A DNA stretch of 64,000 nt from an uncultured Bacteroidales bacterium (GTDB lineage: Bacteria; Bacteroidota; Bacteroidia; Bacteroidales; Paludibacteraceae). Both the position numbers and the translations under genes were made by a program. The stretch is taken from the NCBI GenBank assembly GCA_902799875.1, contig CADCCH010000005.1:62001-126000 (forward strand), in the 5' to 3' direction. The notes beneath the pieces were generated by a model, which was not told where the DNA came from, did not search any database, and worked only from the letters and a program-made list of their open reading frames with translations. Positions 9,112 through 17,459 of the stretch are shown piece after piece; position 1 is the first letter of the stretch, and every line of letters starts with the position of its first letter.

Positions 9112-9654
9112 GTGTTCTTCCAATTATTCCTCACATATCTCAAAATCGGCACTTTCACCCTCGGTGGAGGATATGCCATGTTGCCCCTTATCCAGCGTGA
9201 AGTGGTGGATCGGAAGGGCTGGATTGACGAAGAGGAGTTCCTTAATATGATTGCGCTTGCGCAAGCGGCTCCGGGTCTCATCGCCGTTAATTCCGCCATC
9301 TTCATCGGTTGGCGTGTGGGCGGTTGGAAAGGAGTCTGCGGAGCGGTCTTGGGTGCGGTCCTACCCTCTTTCCTCATCATCCTTGCCATCGCGATGGTTT
9401 TTCAAGACTGGAAAGAACTGCCCGCTGTGGAAGCAGCCTTCAAAGGTATCCGACCTGCTGTCGTTGCCCTCATCGCTGCACCCCTATTCAAGATGGCCAA
9501 ATCCGCCAAAATAGGCTGGATTACCGCTCTTATCCCGATAGCCGCAGCCTTGCTTATCTGGCTCGGTCATGTCAACCCCGTGTGGGTTATCTTAGCAACC
9601 ATAGTTATCACCTTATGCTCTATCTGGCTCTCTTCATATCGTTCTTCAAAATAG
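9112..9654 (+). CDS. Chromate transporter, first half (CHR domain)
   Basis: 180 residues from a GTG start three bases after udk. FLKIGTFTLGGGYAMLPLIQREVV matches the conserved GGG motif of the ChrA N-terminal repeat, followed by APGLIAVNSAIFIG and several membrane helices. In Bacteroidota ChrA is usually encoded as two single-domain proteins that together equal the fused transporter. Family members export chromate or related anions, and actual substrate in gut-type anaerobes is uncertain. It overlaps the second half-gene by 40 bases. Confidence 0.88.
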   Translation: MFFQLFLTYLKIGTFTLGGGYAMLPLIQREVVDRKGWIDEEEFLNMIALAQAAPGLIAVNSAIFIGWRVGGWKGVCGAVLGAVLPSFLIILAIAMVFQDWKELPAVEAAFKGIRPAVVALIAAPLFKMAKSAKIGWITALIPIAAALLIWLGHVNPVWVILATIVITLCSIWLSSYRSSK

Positions 9655-10178
9655 GCCTCTTCGGTTTTGGCGGCGGGCTGGCGATACTTTCATTGATTCA
9701 GATGGAAGTGGAGCGTCATGGCTGGATGACGCAGCAGGAGTTTGTCGATATCGTTGCCGTGAGTCAGGTAACACCCGGACCTATCGGGATCAACTGCGCG
9801 ACGTATGTCGGTTATACGACCGCCGGTTTTTGGGGAAGCGTTTTAGCCACGTCAGCTATTGTACTACCGAGTCTCATCATCATGCTCAGTATATGTAAGG
9901 CCTATTTCTGGCTTAGCCGTCGCTTCCAAGGAAATCCATACTACGAGCAAACCCTCCGCATGCTCCGGTTCACGGTCATCGGTCTTGTGGCATCTGCTGC
10001 ATTGATGCTGATCAAACCGACCAATTTTATCGATTCTACCAGTTGGATTATCTTTGCGGTCGTTGCAGCACTGACCATCTTACCGAATTTTGCAAAAAAC
10101 AAGGTGACCGAGATCATCAGTCACCCTATTCTACTCATTGTGCTCGCCGGTCTTGCCGGCTACTGTATCTACGCTTAA
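9615..10178 (+). CDS. Chromate transporter, second half (CHR domain)
   Basis: 187 residues starting at the ATG at 9615 (MLYLALFISFFKIGLFGFGGG), inside the 3' end of the preceding gene in another frame. It repeats the CHR motifs: GFGGGLAILSLIQMEV and TPGPIGINCATYVGY, then four or five hydrophobic helices. A longer in-frame extension upstream of 9615 is not hydrophobic and is the shadow of the first half-gene. The stop overlaps the uvrD-like stop from the other strand by four bases. Confidence 0.87.
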   Translation: MLYLALFISFFKIGLFGFGGGLAILSLIQMEVERHGWMTQQEFVDIVAVSQVTPGPIGINCATYVGYTTAGFWGSVLATSAIVLPSLIIMLSICKAYFWLSRRFQGNPYYEQTLRMLRFTVIGLVASAALMLIKPTNFIDSTSWIIFAVVAALTILPNFAKNKVTEIISHPILLIVLAGLAGYCIYA

Positions 10179-12397
10179 GCACGTTCCAGTTTGGCGTGCG
10201 TAAGCAGCAATGTCTTCGTGCCTTGGATATCGAAATTGATTTCTATTTTATCATTCTCCGTCACTTCATCACGATAGACGCGAAGGACAGTGCCAATTCC
10301 GAACACACGATGCGAAACGCGGTCTCCCTCTTTCCATGAGGAAGCAATCGGCGTTTGGGCATTAGAGACCGGTGTTTTTGGTTTTTCGGGCTCCCGAGAT
10401 ACCGGTATCCCGGTAAATCGAGGCGTTGAAGTCTCGACATTTCGCGGTCTTGTCAACTCAAAGAATTGCCGGTCTATATCATTCAAGAACCTACTCGGAG
10501 AAGCAAAATTGAATGTACCATTCCGGAAACGCTGACGGGCAAAACTCAGATAACACTGCTCCATGGCACGGGTGATGGCGACATAGAGCAGCCGCCTTTC
10601 TTCTTCGACCTCACTCGGTTTGACGGCAAACTGCGAAGGAAAGAGGTTCTCTTCCAAACCAACAATAAACACCACCGGAAACTCCAAGCCTTTAGCGGCA
10701 TGCACGGTCATGAGCGTCACCCGTTCGGAGGTGTCGGTCAGGTTCTCGTCCTGGTCAGTTTGCAAGCTGACTTCAGAAAGAAAATCGGTGATGGGGGTAT
10801 AATCGATGCCTTCATTGACACGTTGCTCAACGAACTCGCGGATGGCATTAAGCAGCTCTTGCACGTTCTGCGCACGGTCAATGCCTTCTTGGGAACGGTC
10901 GAGTGCCAAAGCCGTCATCACGCCGGATGTACGGAGTACCATCTCCGTGAAGGCGTACGCATCCAAACTCTCACTCTGCTCACTCAGCGAATCCATGTAC
11001 TGCGCAAAAGCACATAGTTTTTTCATCACACCGGCATTCACATCCAAGCCCGTATCTTCCGGATGACGCATTACGTCAAGGTAGGATTTATGATGCTCGA
11101 TGGCGTTGAGCGACACTTTCTTCATCGTGGTCTCGCCGATACCGCGACCGGGAAAAGCATAGATACGCAACAGCGCCTCATTATCCCGCGGGTTGACTGC
11201 CAAACGCAAATAGCTCAATACATCCTTGATCTCTTTACGTTGGTAAAACGATATTCCGCCGTAAATTCGATAGGGAATATTTAACTTACGCAACTCATTC
11301 TCTATCACACGGCTCTGTGCGTTCGTACGGTACAAGACAGCAAACGAATCGTAGCCTTTATGCTTCTGTTTCTGGATTGACGTTGCTACACCCAGCGCCT
11401 CTGTACGATCGTCCATATACGGCTGTAAATGCAAGGGCTGACCGGCTTCTTTTTCCGAATATACGGTTTTCTCTATCTGGTGTATATTCTTGTGAATAAG
11501 CGAGTTAGCCGCATTCACGATGGTCTGTGTGGAACGGTAGTTACGCTCCAGTTTGAAAAGTTGGGCATCAGGGTACTGTTGTCGGAAATTGAGGATATTG
11601 CGTATATCCGCGCCACGGAAAGAGTAGATACTCTGTGCGTCATCGCCCACTACGCAGATGTTGTTCTGCGGCTCGGCCAATTGTTTCACCAACAAAAACT
11701 GGATATAGTTGGTATCCTGGTACTCATCTACAAGAATATACTGAAACTGCTCTTGAATCTGTGTTCGTACTTCGGGGAAAGTACGCATCAGTACCAAGGT
11801 GTTAATCAGCAAATCATCAAAATCCATCGCATTGGCTGCACGCAGACGCACCTGATATTGCTCATAGACTGTTGCCAATTCATACATCCGCACCTCGCGA
11901 TCCTCGCGTAACAACTGCTGGTTAGCGCCATACTGCGCCGGACTGATACCGTTGTTCTTGAGCATCGATATACGACTTTGCACCGCACCGGGTTTGTAGA
12001 TTTTCTCGTCCAGACCGCGCTCCTTACAGATCGCTTTGATCACCGATTTGCTATCGGTCGTATCATAGATGGTGAAATCACGCGTGAAACCCAACTTATC
12101 CGCATTCGGTCGGAGTATTTTCGTACACACATGGTGAAAAGTGCCCATCATCAGATAGCGTGCATCATTGGCATCCACCAAGCGTTGGATACGCTCTTTC
12201 ATCTCGCGTGCAGCTTTGTTGGTGAACGTCAGCGCCATGATACGACTTGCCGGCACACCCTGCTGCAACAGGTACGCGATACGATAGGTAAGCACACGCG
12301 TCTTACCCGATCCGGCTCCGGCTACAATAAGGGAGGCACCCTCTGTACAAGTCACAGCCTCCCGTTGGACCGTATTGAGTTGATCCAGAAAATGCAC
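10175..12397 (-). CDS. UvrD/PcrA-like ATP-dependent DNA helicase
   Basis: 740 residues, superfamily 1A. GAGSGKT (27-33) is motif I, DEYQDTN motif II, DDAQSIYSFRGAD motif III, and YVAITRAM motif VI. The C-terminal segment GDRVSHRVFGIGTVL is the small tudor-like domain of PcrA/UvrD, which contacts RNA polymerase. It unwinds DNA in repair and removes stalled complexes. It is the last gene of the ftsK-lolA-trxB operon, one base after trxB. Confidence 0.95.
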   Translation of the reverse strand: MHFLDQLNTVQREAVTCTEGASLIVAGAGSGKTRVLTYRIAYLLQQGVPASRIMALTFTNKAAREMKERIQRLVDANDARYLMMGTFHHVCTKILRPNADKLGFTRDFTIYDTTDSKSVIKAICKERGLDEKIYKPGAVQSRISMLKNNGISPAQYGANQQLLREDREVRMYELATVYEQYQVRLRAANAMDFDDLLINTLVLMRTFPEVRTQIQEQFQYILVDEYQDTNYIQFLLVKQLAEPQNNICVVGDDAQSIYSFRGADIRNILNFRQQYPDAQLFKLERNYRSTQTIVNAANSLIHKNIHQIEKTVYSEKEAGQPLHLQPYMDDRTEALGVATSIQKQKHKGYDSFAVLYRTNAQSRVIENELRKLNIPYRIYGGISFYQRKEIKDVLSYLRLAVNPRDNEALLRIYAFPGRGIGETTMKKVSLNAIEHHKSYLDVMRHPEDTGLDVNAGVMKKLCAFAQYMDSLSEQSESLDAYAFTEMVLRTSGVMTALALDRSQEGIDRAQNVQELLNAIREFVEQRVNEGIDYTPITDFLSEVSLQTDQDENLTDTSERVTLMTVHAAKGLEFPVVFIVGLEENLFPSQFAVKPSEVEEERRLLYVAITRAMEQCYLSFARQRFRNGTFNFASPSRFLNDIDRQFFELTRPRNVETSTPRFTGIPVSREPEKPKTPVSNAQTPIASSWKEGDRVSHRVFGIGTVLRVYRDEVTENDKIEINFDIQGTKTLLLTHAKLERA

Positions 12398-12398
12398 T

Positions 12399-13328
12399 TT
12401 ACAAACTCTTGATATACTTATCCGCTTCGATAGCCGCTTTTGCTCCAGAACCTGCAGCTACAATCGCCTGACGGTAGTGGGGATCGGCACAATCACCTGC
12501 AGCAAAAACACCCGGCACGTTAGTACGCGGACTGTCTCCGTCCACGATAATATACCCCTCGGCATCCCGATTCAGATAGTCCTTAAACAAGTCCGTATTG
12601 GGATGATGACCGATTGCCAAGAAGAATCCGTCAATAGCGATATGACGCATTTCTTCGTCCGGCTCGCCTTTGCGGTAGATCAGATCTGCACCTTGAACCT
12701 TACCCTCTCCCGTCAATTGAAGGGTGTTATGCTCAAAGAGCACCTCGATCTTCGGATTGTTGAGTACACGTTGCTGCATGATTTCCGAGGCACGAAGGAA
12801 TGGCTTGCGAACAATCATATACACTTTCTCGCAGAGTCCCGCCAGATAATTCGCTTCCTCGCACGCCGTATCACCGCCACCGACGACCGCAACTGTTTTC
12901 TTGCGATAGAAGAAACCGTCGCAGGTCGCACACGCGCTTACTCCACGACCGCGGTAGGTTCGCTCGGACTCCAGTCCCAAATAACGAGCCGAAGCACCCG
13001 TAGCCACAATAACAGCATCTGCCTCATACTCGATCTCATCTTCTACAATGACCTTTTTAGGACTCACGGAGAAATCTACTTTAGTCACGATTCCGGACAC
13101 AAACTGCGTTCCGAAACGCTCTGCCTGACGACGCATATCGTCCATCATCGTAAACGGTTCTACGCCATCCGGATACCCCGGAAAATTCTCCACTTCGGTG
13201 GTAGTAGTGAGTTGTCCGCCGAGTTGCGGACCCTCAATCAACACCGGCTCCAGGTTCGCACGACTCGCATAGATAGCCGCCGTATAACCTGCCGGACCTG
13301 AACCTATTATCAAACATTTAACTCTCAT
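12399..13328 (-). CDS. trxB: Thioredoxin reductase
   Basis: 309 residues. FAD-binding GSGPAGYTAA at 9-18, redox-active CATCD at 133-137, NADPH-binding VVGGGDTACEEA, and GVFAAGDCAD near the end. It reduces thioredoxin with NADPH. Length and all key residues are normal. It overlaps the lolA-like gene by four bases and lies one base upstream of the helicase. Confidence 0.96.
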   Translation of the reverse strand: MRVKCLIIGSGPAGYTAAIYASRANLEPVLIEGPQLGGQLTTTTEVENFPGYPDGVEPFTMMDDMRRQAERFGTQFVSGIVTKVDFSVSPKKVIVEDEIEYEADAVIVATGASARYLGLESERTYRGRGVSACATCDGFFYRKKTVAVVGGGDTACEEANYLAGLCEKVYMIVRKPFLRASEIMQQRVLNNPKIEVLFEHNTLQLTGEGKVQGADLIYRKGEPDEEMRHIAIDGFFLAIGHHPNTDLFKDYLNRDAEGYIIVDGDSPRTNVPGVFAAGDCADPHYRQAIVAAGSGAKAAIEADKYIKSL

Positions 13329-13882
13329 AATCGCATATCATTAATGTACGTGTCTTTCTCAGCTTTGAGCACATACTCTTGTTTTGTATCCACAAACTTC
13401 GGCTCCTTCAGTTTGAGCGTCGAAGTCTTTTTGCCTTCTTTGATCTCAACCGAAAGCGGCATCAGATCCGCTGTCCGCACTTTCAGCACGAAACGGTTGA
13501 TACCGATGGATTGGTCTTTTGGCGTTAACGTAACGATGGTCTGTTCACCACTCTCCCGTTCCACCACGTTACATACCGGAACCAACGCCTTGGCATACAA
13601 CAGCGGATTCGCTTCCGTCAACTCCGCGTCCGTCGGATTGGTTAGGGTTAACTCATCCGTTTCGGGGGCGTACATATACAGCGTTTTGCCATCGTAAGCG
13701 GCTTCAATATTAAACATCTCCAAACGGAACAACTGACCATGCATCGTCAGCGAGCCCGGGAAGTTCATCGGTGCGTTCACCTCCTCTGCCACCGTAACCG
13801 TAAAGTCCGACTGCAAAGTCTTGGTCTCGAGGTTCGCCAAGAAACTCGTCAAAATCGATAATATTACTAATATTTTTGTCAT
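13325..13882 (-). CDS. LolA-like outer-membrane lipoprotein carrier protein
   Basis: 185 residues with an N-terminal hydrophobic leader, then an incomplete beta-barrel pattern with GSLTMHGQLFRLEMFNIEAAYDGKTLYMYAPETDELTL, which fits the LolA fold (clothing of the barrel around a lipoprotein acyl chain). It would ferry lipoproteins across the periplasm. In Bacteroidota the gene is regularly next to ftsK, as here, and overlaps it by four bases. Divergent sequence makes the name likely rather than certain. Confidence 0.82.
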   Translation of the reverse strand: MTKILVILSILTSFLANLETKTLQSDFTVTVAEEVNAPMNFPGSLTMHGQLFRLEMFNIEAAYDGKTLYMYAPETDELTLTNPTDAELTEANPLLYAKALVPVCNVVERESGEQTIVTLTPKDQSIGINRFVLKVRTADLMPLSVEIKEGKKTSTLKLKEPKFVDTKQEYVLKAEKDTYINDMRL

Positions 13883-16428
13883 TTAACGCCTAATTCTTCA
13901 AGCAATTTATCCAATTGATCCAAATCCGTAATCAGCACATCGCGACCTTTCGGACCCTTGTTCGGACCTACGATACCGGCTGCCTCAAGTTGGTCGGACA
14001 GTTTACCTGCTCTGTTATAACCGATCTCAAACGCACGTTGCAGACGTGATGTCGAACCCTCCTGTTTCGTTACTACGTAACGCGCTACGTCTGCAAACAT
14101 CGGATCCAACCGTTTCATATCTACGCTACCCGGAGTTGCGGCTTCTCCTTCACCGCCTTCACCAACATATTCCGGCAACTGATACGGCTCGGAATAACGC
14201 TGCTGTTTGGCGATGTGCATCACTATCTCATCCACCTCCGGTGTATCCACAAACGCACACTGCACACGCGTGATGCTGGCGTTACCTGCGTACAACGAGT
14301 CACCGCGACCGATGAGTTGCTCCGCACCCTTAGCATCCAAAACCGTACGACTATCAATCACACTCTGCGTTCTCAACGCGATACGTGTCGGGATATTGGC
14401 TTTGATGACACCCGTCACGATATTGACGGACGGACGTTGGGTTGCCAGAATCATGTGCATACCTACCGCGCGGGCTTTCTGCGTGATACGGGCAATCGGG
14501 GTCTCCACCTGCTTGCCTGCCTGCATGATAAAATCACCGTACTCATCGATGATAATCACGATATAGGGCAGGTACTGATGATGCAGGCTGTCCGCTACCA
14601 ACTTGTTCGGATTCAGACGACGACGCACGAACTTATCATTGTAATCTTCCAGATTTCGCACACCCGCGTCCATCAGCAGTTTGTATCGGTTCTCCATCTC
14701 GATGACGAGCGAGTTCAGGGTATTAATCACCCTGTCGCATTCGGTAATGACGATCTGCTCGGGATCGGTGTCCGGCATCGCTGCCAGGTAATGTTTCAAC
14801 AGCGGTTTATACGGGGCAAACTCCACCATCTTCGGATCCACCATCACCAACTTCAACTCCGCCGGATGTTTCTTGTACAGCAACGAAGTGATAATCGCAT
14901 TGATCGCCACGGACTTACCCGTACCCGTTGCACCTGCCACAAGTAAGTGCGGGGTCTTTGCCAAATCGAACATAAACACTTCGTTCGTGATCGTACGACC
15001 GTAGGCAATCGGCAACTTCATCTTCTGCTCCTCCTGGAAACGCTTGGACGCAATCACCGAGTGCATGGAAACGACCTGCGGCTTCTCGTTCGGCACCTCG
15101 ATACCAATCGTACCCTTACCCGGCATCGGTGCGATGATACGAATACCCGTCGCACTCAAACTCATCATGATATCGTTCTCCAGTGCTTGAATCTTCGCTA
15201 CGCGGATACCTGCTTTGGGCACTATTTCATAGAGCGTTACGGTCGGTCCGACCGTTGCTTTGATACTATCAATTTCTATGCCATAGTTACGCAAAGTCGT
15301 CACAATACGTGCTCCATTCGCCCGTTGCTCTTCCTCGTCGATCACCGGCGCCGCCTCGTTGTCATAGACCTTCAGCAGGTTCATACTGGGGAACTTATAG
15401 AACTCCAGATCTTTCTTCGGATCGTACGGACCGAGTTTCTCCAGCAACTTGTCCGGATCTTTCGTATAGAGTTCATCCTCTACCACATCCTCGATCTCCA
15501 ATTCAGCATCTTTCTTCTCTTCGGGCTCTTCCACAGGAAGAGGCTCGTCGCCCAGCGGCTCTTGTTCCTCATCCAGTACCGGTTCTTCTACAACCGGCTC
15601 CGGCTCTTCCTCCTGAATTGGATCGATGGTTAATTCGATCTCATTCTCAGGCTTTTCCCGCTCTTCCTGCATCTCCGGCTCTACGGGGATGTCGATGGTT
15701 AACTTCTCTGAGGGCTCACTAGTCTCATTAGGAATCCTAGGCTCCCTAGATTTCCTAGAAAAGAGGTTTGCCACCCACGCTCCAAACGCCTTGCACCGGT
15801 CGATAAAACGCGGATCGGTAACGATCAAAAAGATTACCAGCAGTGCCAGCAAAATCAAAATTACTCCTGTTGTGTTAACATAACTGACTAACCAACGCGC
15901 AGCGGCTTCACCAAACGCACCGCCCCAACGGAAAACACCCATCTGGTGTGTCATGTTATGTGCAAAACCCAACACCACAGAACCCCAGAGCACCCAGAAC
16001 GACCCTCCGCAGAACAGCAGCACCCCGCGAATCTCCTTCAACACATGCATCATCCGCAGAGCATAGATCGTCAACATGAACACCAGCAGAATACTGACAA
16101 AACCAAAACTACCGTCTATCATGAAACGCGCCAACATCGCACCCGGCAAACCGAGCATGTTCTTAATCGCCTCACGATTAGCCAAACGTCCCGCACGGTC
16201 CAAGGTCAGGATATCCTGATCGTACGTGCCGGTGAAAAGAAAACTGACATAGGACAGCAACGCAATCACGGAGAACAACAGCAGCAAAATGCCAACTACC
16301 ATTCGCGTCTCACGCGCCGTAAAGAATCGCTTCAGCGACTCCCAAAAACTACCTTTCTCAACGCGTATCGCCCGTTCGTTCGAACGATCCTCCGCTATAT
16401 TTTTTGATTTAGATACAGTTCTGGGCAT
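13879..16428 (-). CDS. ftsK: DNA translocase FtsK/SpoIIIE
   Basis: 849 residues. Four to five membrane helices in the first ~200 residues, a long acidic Pro/Glu-rich linker (~225-330), then the motor with GATGTGKSVAIN (Walker A), IIIDEYGDFI (Walker B) and ATQRPSVNIVTGVIKANIPTR. The C-terminal gamma winged helix (RLQRAFEIGYNRAGKLSDQLEAAGIVG) binds KOPS-like sites. It pumps chromosome dimers at the septum. A 9-bp repeat tract lies in the linker (15715-15759). Promoter at 16448-16455. Confidence 0.96.
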   Translation of the reverse strand: MPRTVSKSKNIAEDRSNERAIRVEKGSFWESLKRFFTARETRMVVGILLLLFSVIALLSYVSFLFTGTYDQDILTLDRAGRLANREAIKNMLGLPGAMLARFMIDGSFGFVSILLVFMLTIYALRMMHVLKEIRGVLLFCGGSFWVLWGSVVLGFAHNMTHQMGVFRWGGAFGEAAARWLVSYVNTTGVILILLALLVIFLIVTDPRFIDRCKAFGAWVANLFSRKSREPRIPNETSEPSEKLTIDIPVEPEMQEEREKPENEIELTIDPIQEEEPEPVVEEPVLDEEQEPLGDEPLPVEEPEEKKDAELEIEDVVEDELYTKDPDKLLEKLGPYDPKKDLEFYKFPSMNLLKVYDNEAAPVIDEEEQRANGARIVTTLRNYGIEIDSIKATVGPTVTLYEIVPKAGIRVAKIQALENDIMMSLSATGIRIIAPMPGKGTIGIEVPNEKPQVVSMHSVIASKRFQEEQKMKLPIAYGRTITNEVFMFDLAKTPHLLVAGATGTGKSVAINAIITSLLYKKHPAELKLVMVDPKMVEFAPYKPLLKHYLAAMPDTDPEQIVITECDRVINTLNSLVIEMENRYKLLMDAGVRNLEDYNDKFVRRRLNPNKLVADSLHHQYLPYIVIIIDEYGDFIMQAGKQVETPIARITQKARAVGMHMILATQRPSVNIVTGVIKANIPTRIALRTQSVIDSRTVLDAKGAEQLIGRGDSLYAGNASITRVQCAFVDTPEVDEIVMHIAKQQRYSEPYQLPEYVGEGGEGEAATPGSVDMKRLDPMFADVARYVVTKQEGSTSRLQRAFEIGYNRAGKLSDQLEAAGIVGPNKGPKGRDVLITDLDQLDKLLEELGVK
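15715..15759. repeat. 9-bp imperfect tandem repeat, 5 units, in the FtsK linker
   Basis: Plus strand units CTCACTAGT, CTCATTAGG, AATCCTAGG, CTCCCTAGA, TTTCCTAGA. They keep the FtsK frame and code for the tripeptide-like series SRK, SRE, PRI, PNE, TSE just after the last membrane helix. Confidence 0.75.
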
Positions 16429-16447
16429 AATAACTCAAATTAATGTG

Positions 16448-16455
16448 CAAAGATA
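16448..16455 (-). promoter_or_regulatory. -7 promoter element of the ftsK operon
   Basis: Minus strand TATCTTTG, 19 bases before the ftsK start, giving a very short leader. Confidence 0.7.
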
Positions 16456-16463
16456 CAAATAAA

Positions 16464-16484
16464 AGTTGAAAGTGAAAAATGAAA
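16464..16484. repeat. 7-bp imperfect tandem repeat, 3 units, upstream of ftsK
   Basis: Plus strand units AGTTGAA, AGTGAAA, AATGAAA, continuing as AGTTTAT. It lies just upstream of the ftsK -7 element. Confidence 0.5.
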
Positions 16485-16570
16485 AGTTTATTTTTTCGCA
16501 CTTTTTGACAAAAAAGGTGTAAAAATTATAAAAATGTTCGCGCGTGCTTGCGTATATGAAAAAGATTTCG

Positions 16571-16578
16571 TATCTTTG
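16571..16578 (+). promoter_or_regulatory. -7 promoter element of the rseC-rnf operon
   Basis: TATCTTTG with TTGCG about 20 bases upstream. The first usable ATG is only 12 to 18 bases downstream. Confidence 0.7.
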
Positions 16579-16596
16579 CAGTCGCATTTTATGCTT

Positions 16597-17010
16597 ATGG
16601 ATGAACTGATTCGACATACCGGTGTTGTAGAGAGCGTGAACGGCGAGACCGCGCACGTGCAAATCGTACAAACCAGCGCCTGCTCGGCTTGCAAAGCCCG
16701 CTCGATGTGTATGTCGTCCGAGAGTCAAACCAAAGAGATGGATGTCATCATGCTGGAGCCTATGAAAATAGGCGACAAAGTGGAGGTGGAAGTTCGCGAA
16801 AGATTGGCTTGGAAAGCCGTACTGCTCGCTTACATTCTGCCTTTTATTGTGATGATCGGTATCATCGCCATCCTCGATTTTACCACCGATTGGTCCGAAG
16901 CGGTTGTAGGCACAATGTCCCTCTGCGGCATCGCGCTCTACTACATCGGCCTCAGCGTCTTCAAGCACCGGCTCCAGAAACAGTTTATCTTTACGGCTCG
17001 CAAAATATAA
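16597..17010 (+). CDS. rseC: RseC/MucC-family protein (SoxR-reducing system)
   Basis: 137 residues from the ATG at 16597 (16591 is an alternative two codons earlier). Cysteines C29, C32 and C38 in SACSACKARSMC are the conserved RseC cluster, followed by two membrane helices (~70-115). RseC proteins sit beside Rnf operons and are thought to help reduce SoxR or influence the complex. Here it is the first gene, 22 bases before rnfB, which supports an Rnf-linked role. Confidence 0.9.
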   Translation: MDELIRHTGVVESVNGETAHVQIVQTSACSACKARSMCMSSESQTKEMDVIMLEPMKIGDKVEVEVRERLAWKAVLLAYILPFIVMIGIIAILDFTTDWSEAVVGTMSLCGIALYYIGLSVFKHRLQKQFIFTARKI

Positions 17011-17032
17011 ATAACTTTAAATAACAAACGAC

Positions 17033-17440
17033 ATGAATTTAATTCTGATTTCTATGGGAGTACTTGGCGTGATTGCCTTCCTGGCGGCTTGTCTGCTGTA
17101 CGTGGTCAGCCTGTACTTCAAAGTGGAAGAAGATCCGCGCATTGACCTCGTGACCGCTGCGTTACCGGGTGCTAACTGCGGCGGATGCGGATTTGCCGGT
17201 TGCCGTAACTTTGCGGAAGCCTGTGTCAAGGCTAACGGTATCGACGGCTTAGCTTGTCCGGTAGGCGGAGAACCGACGATGGAACAAGTCAAACTCATTC
17301 TCGTCCCAGCAGACGAGGCTGCGGCTGCACCTGCTGCCGAAGGAGAGAAGCAAAAAGGCTTTGACCCTGTTATTGCAGAGAAAATCAAAGCGATATCGAC
17401 ACCGAGAGCTGTCTTCCCGCTGGCATTAGGTATTAAATGA
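17033..17440 (+). CDS. rnfB: RnfB subunit, short form lacking the ferredoxin domains
   Basis: 135 residues. An N-terminal membrane helix (2-26) is followed by the 4Fe-4S domain with C49, C52, C57 and C75 (ANCGGCGFAGC, LACPVGGEP). From about residue 85 an Ala/Glu-rich tail ends at IK-stop. Bacteroidota RnfB is normally about 290 residues with several ferredoxin-type CxxCxxCxxxC clusters after this point; none is present, and rnfC begins 19 bases later, so the missing part cannot lie in another frame. RnfB is the electron entry from ferredoxin, so the shortening is notable. Confidence 0.88.
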   Translation: MNLILISMGVLGVIAFLAACLLYVVSLYFKVEEDPRIDLVTAALPGANCGGCGFAGCRNFAEACVKANGIDGLACPVGGEPTMEQVKLILVPADEAAAAPAAEGEKQKGFDPVIAEKIKAISTPRAVFPLALGIK

Positions 17441-17456
17441 CCAAATGGTAAATGGA
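17434..17456. repeat. 7/8-bp AAATG repeat between rnfB and rnfC
   Basis: AAATGACC, AAATGGT, AAATGGA follow one another across the short rnfB-rnfC gap. The same word family occurs before rnfA and before the DUF4491 gene. Confidence 0.6.
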
Positions 17457-17459
17457 ATT

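Noticed and set aside
9309..9614. Upstream extension of the second chromate transporter half
   Set aside because: Not hydrophobic and fully inside the first half-gene in another frame; the real start is 9615.
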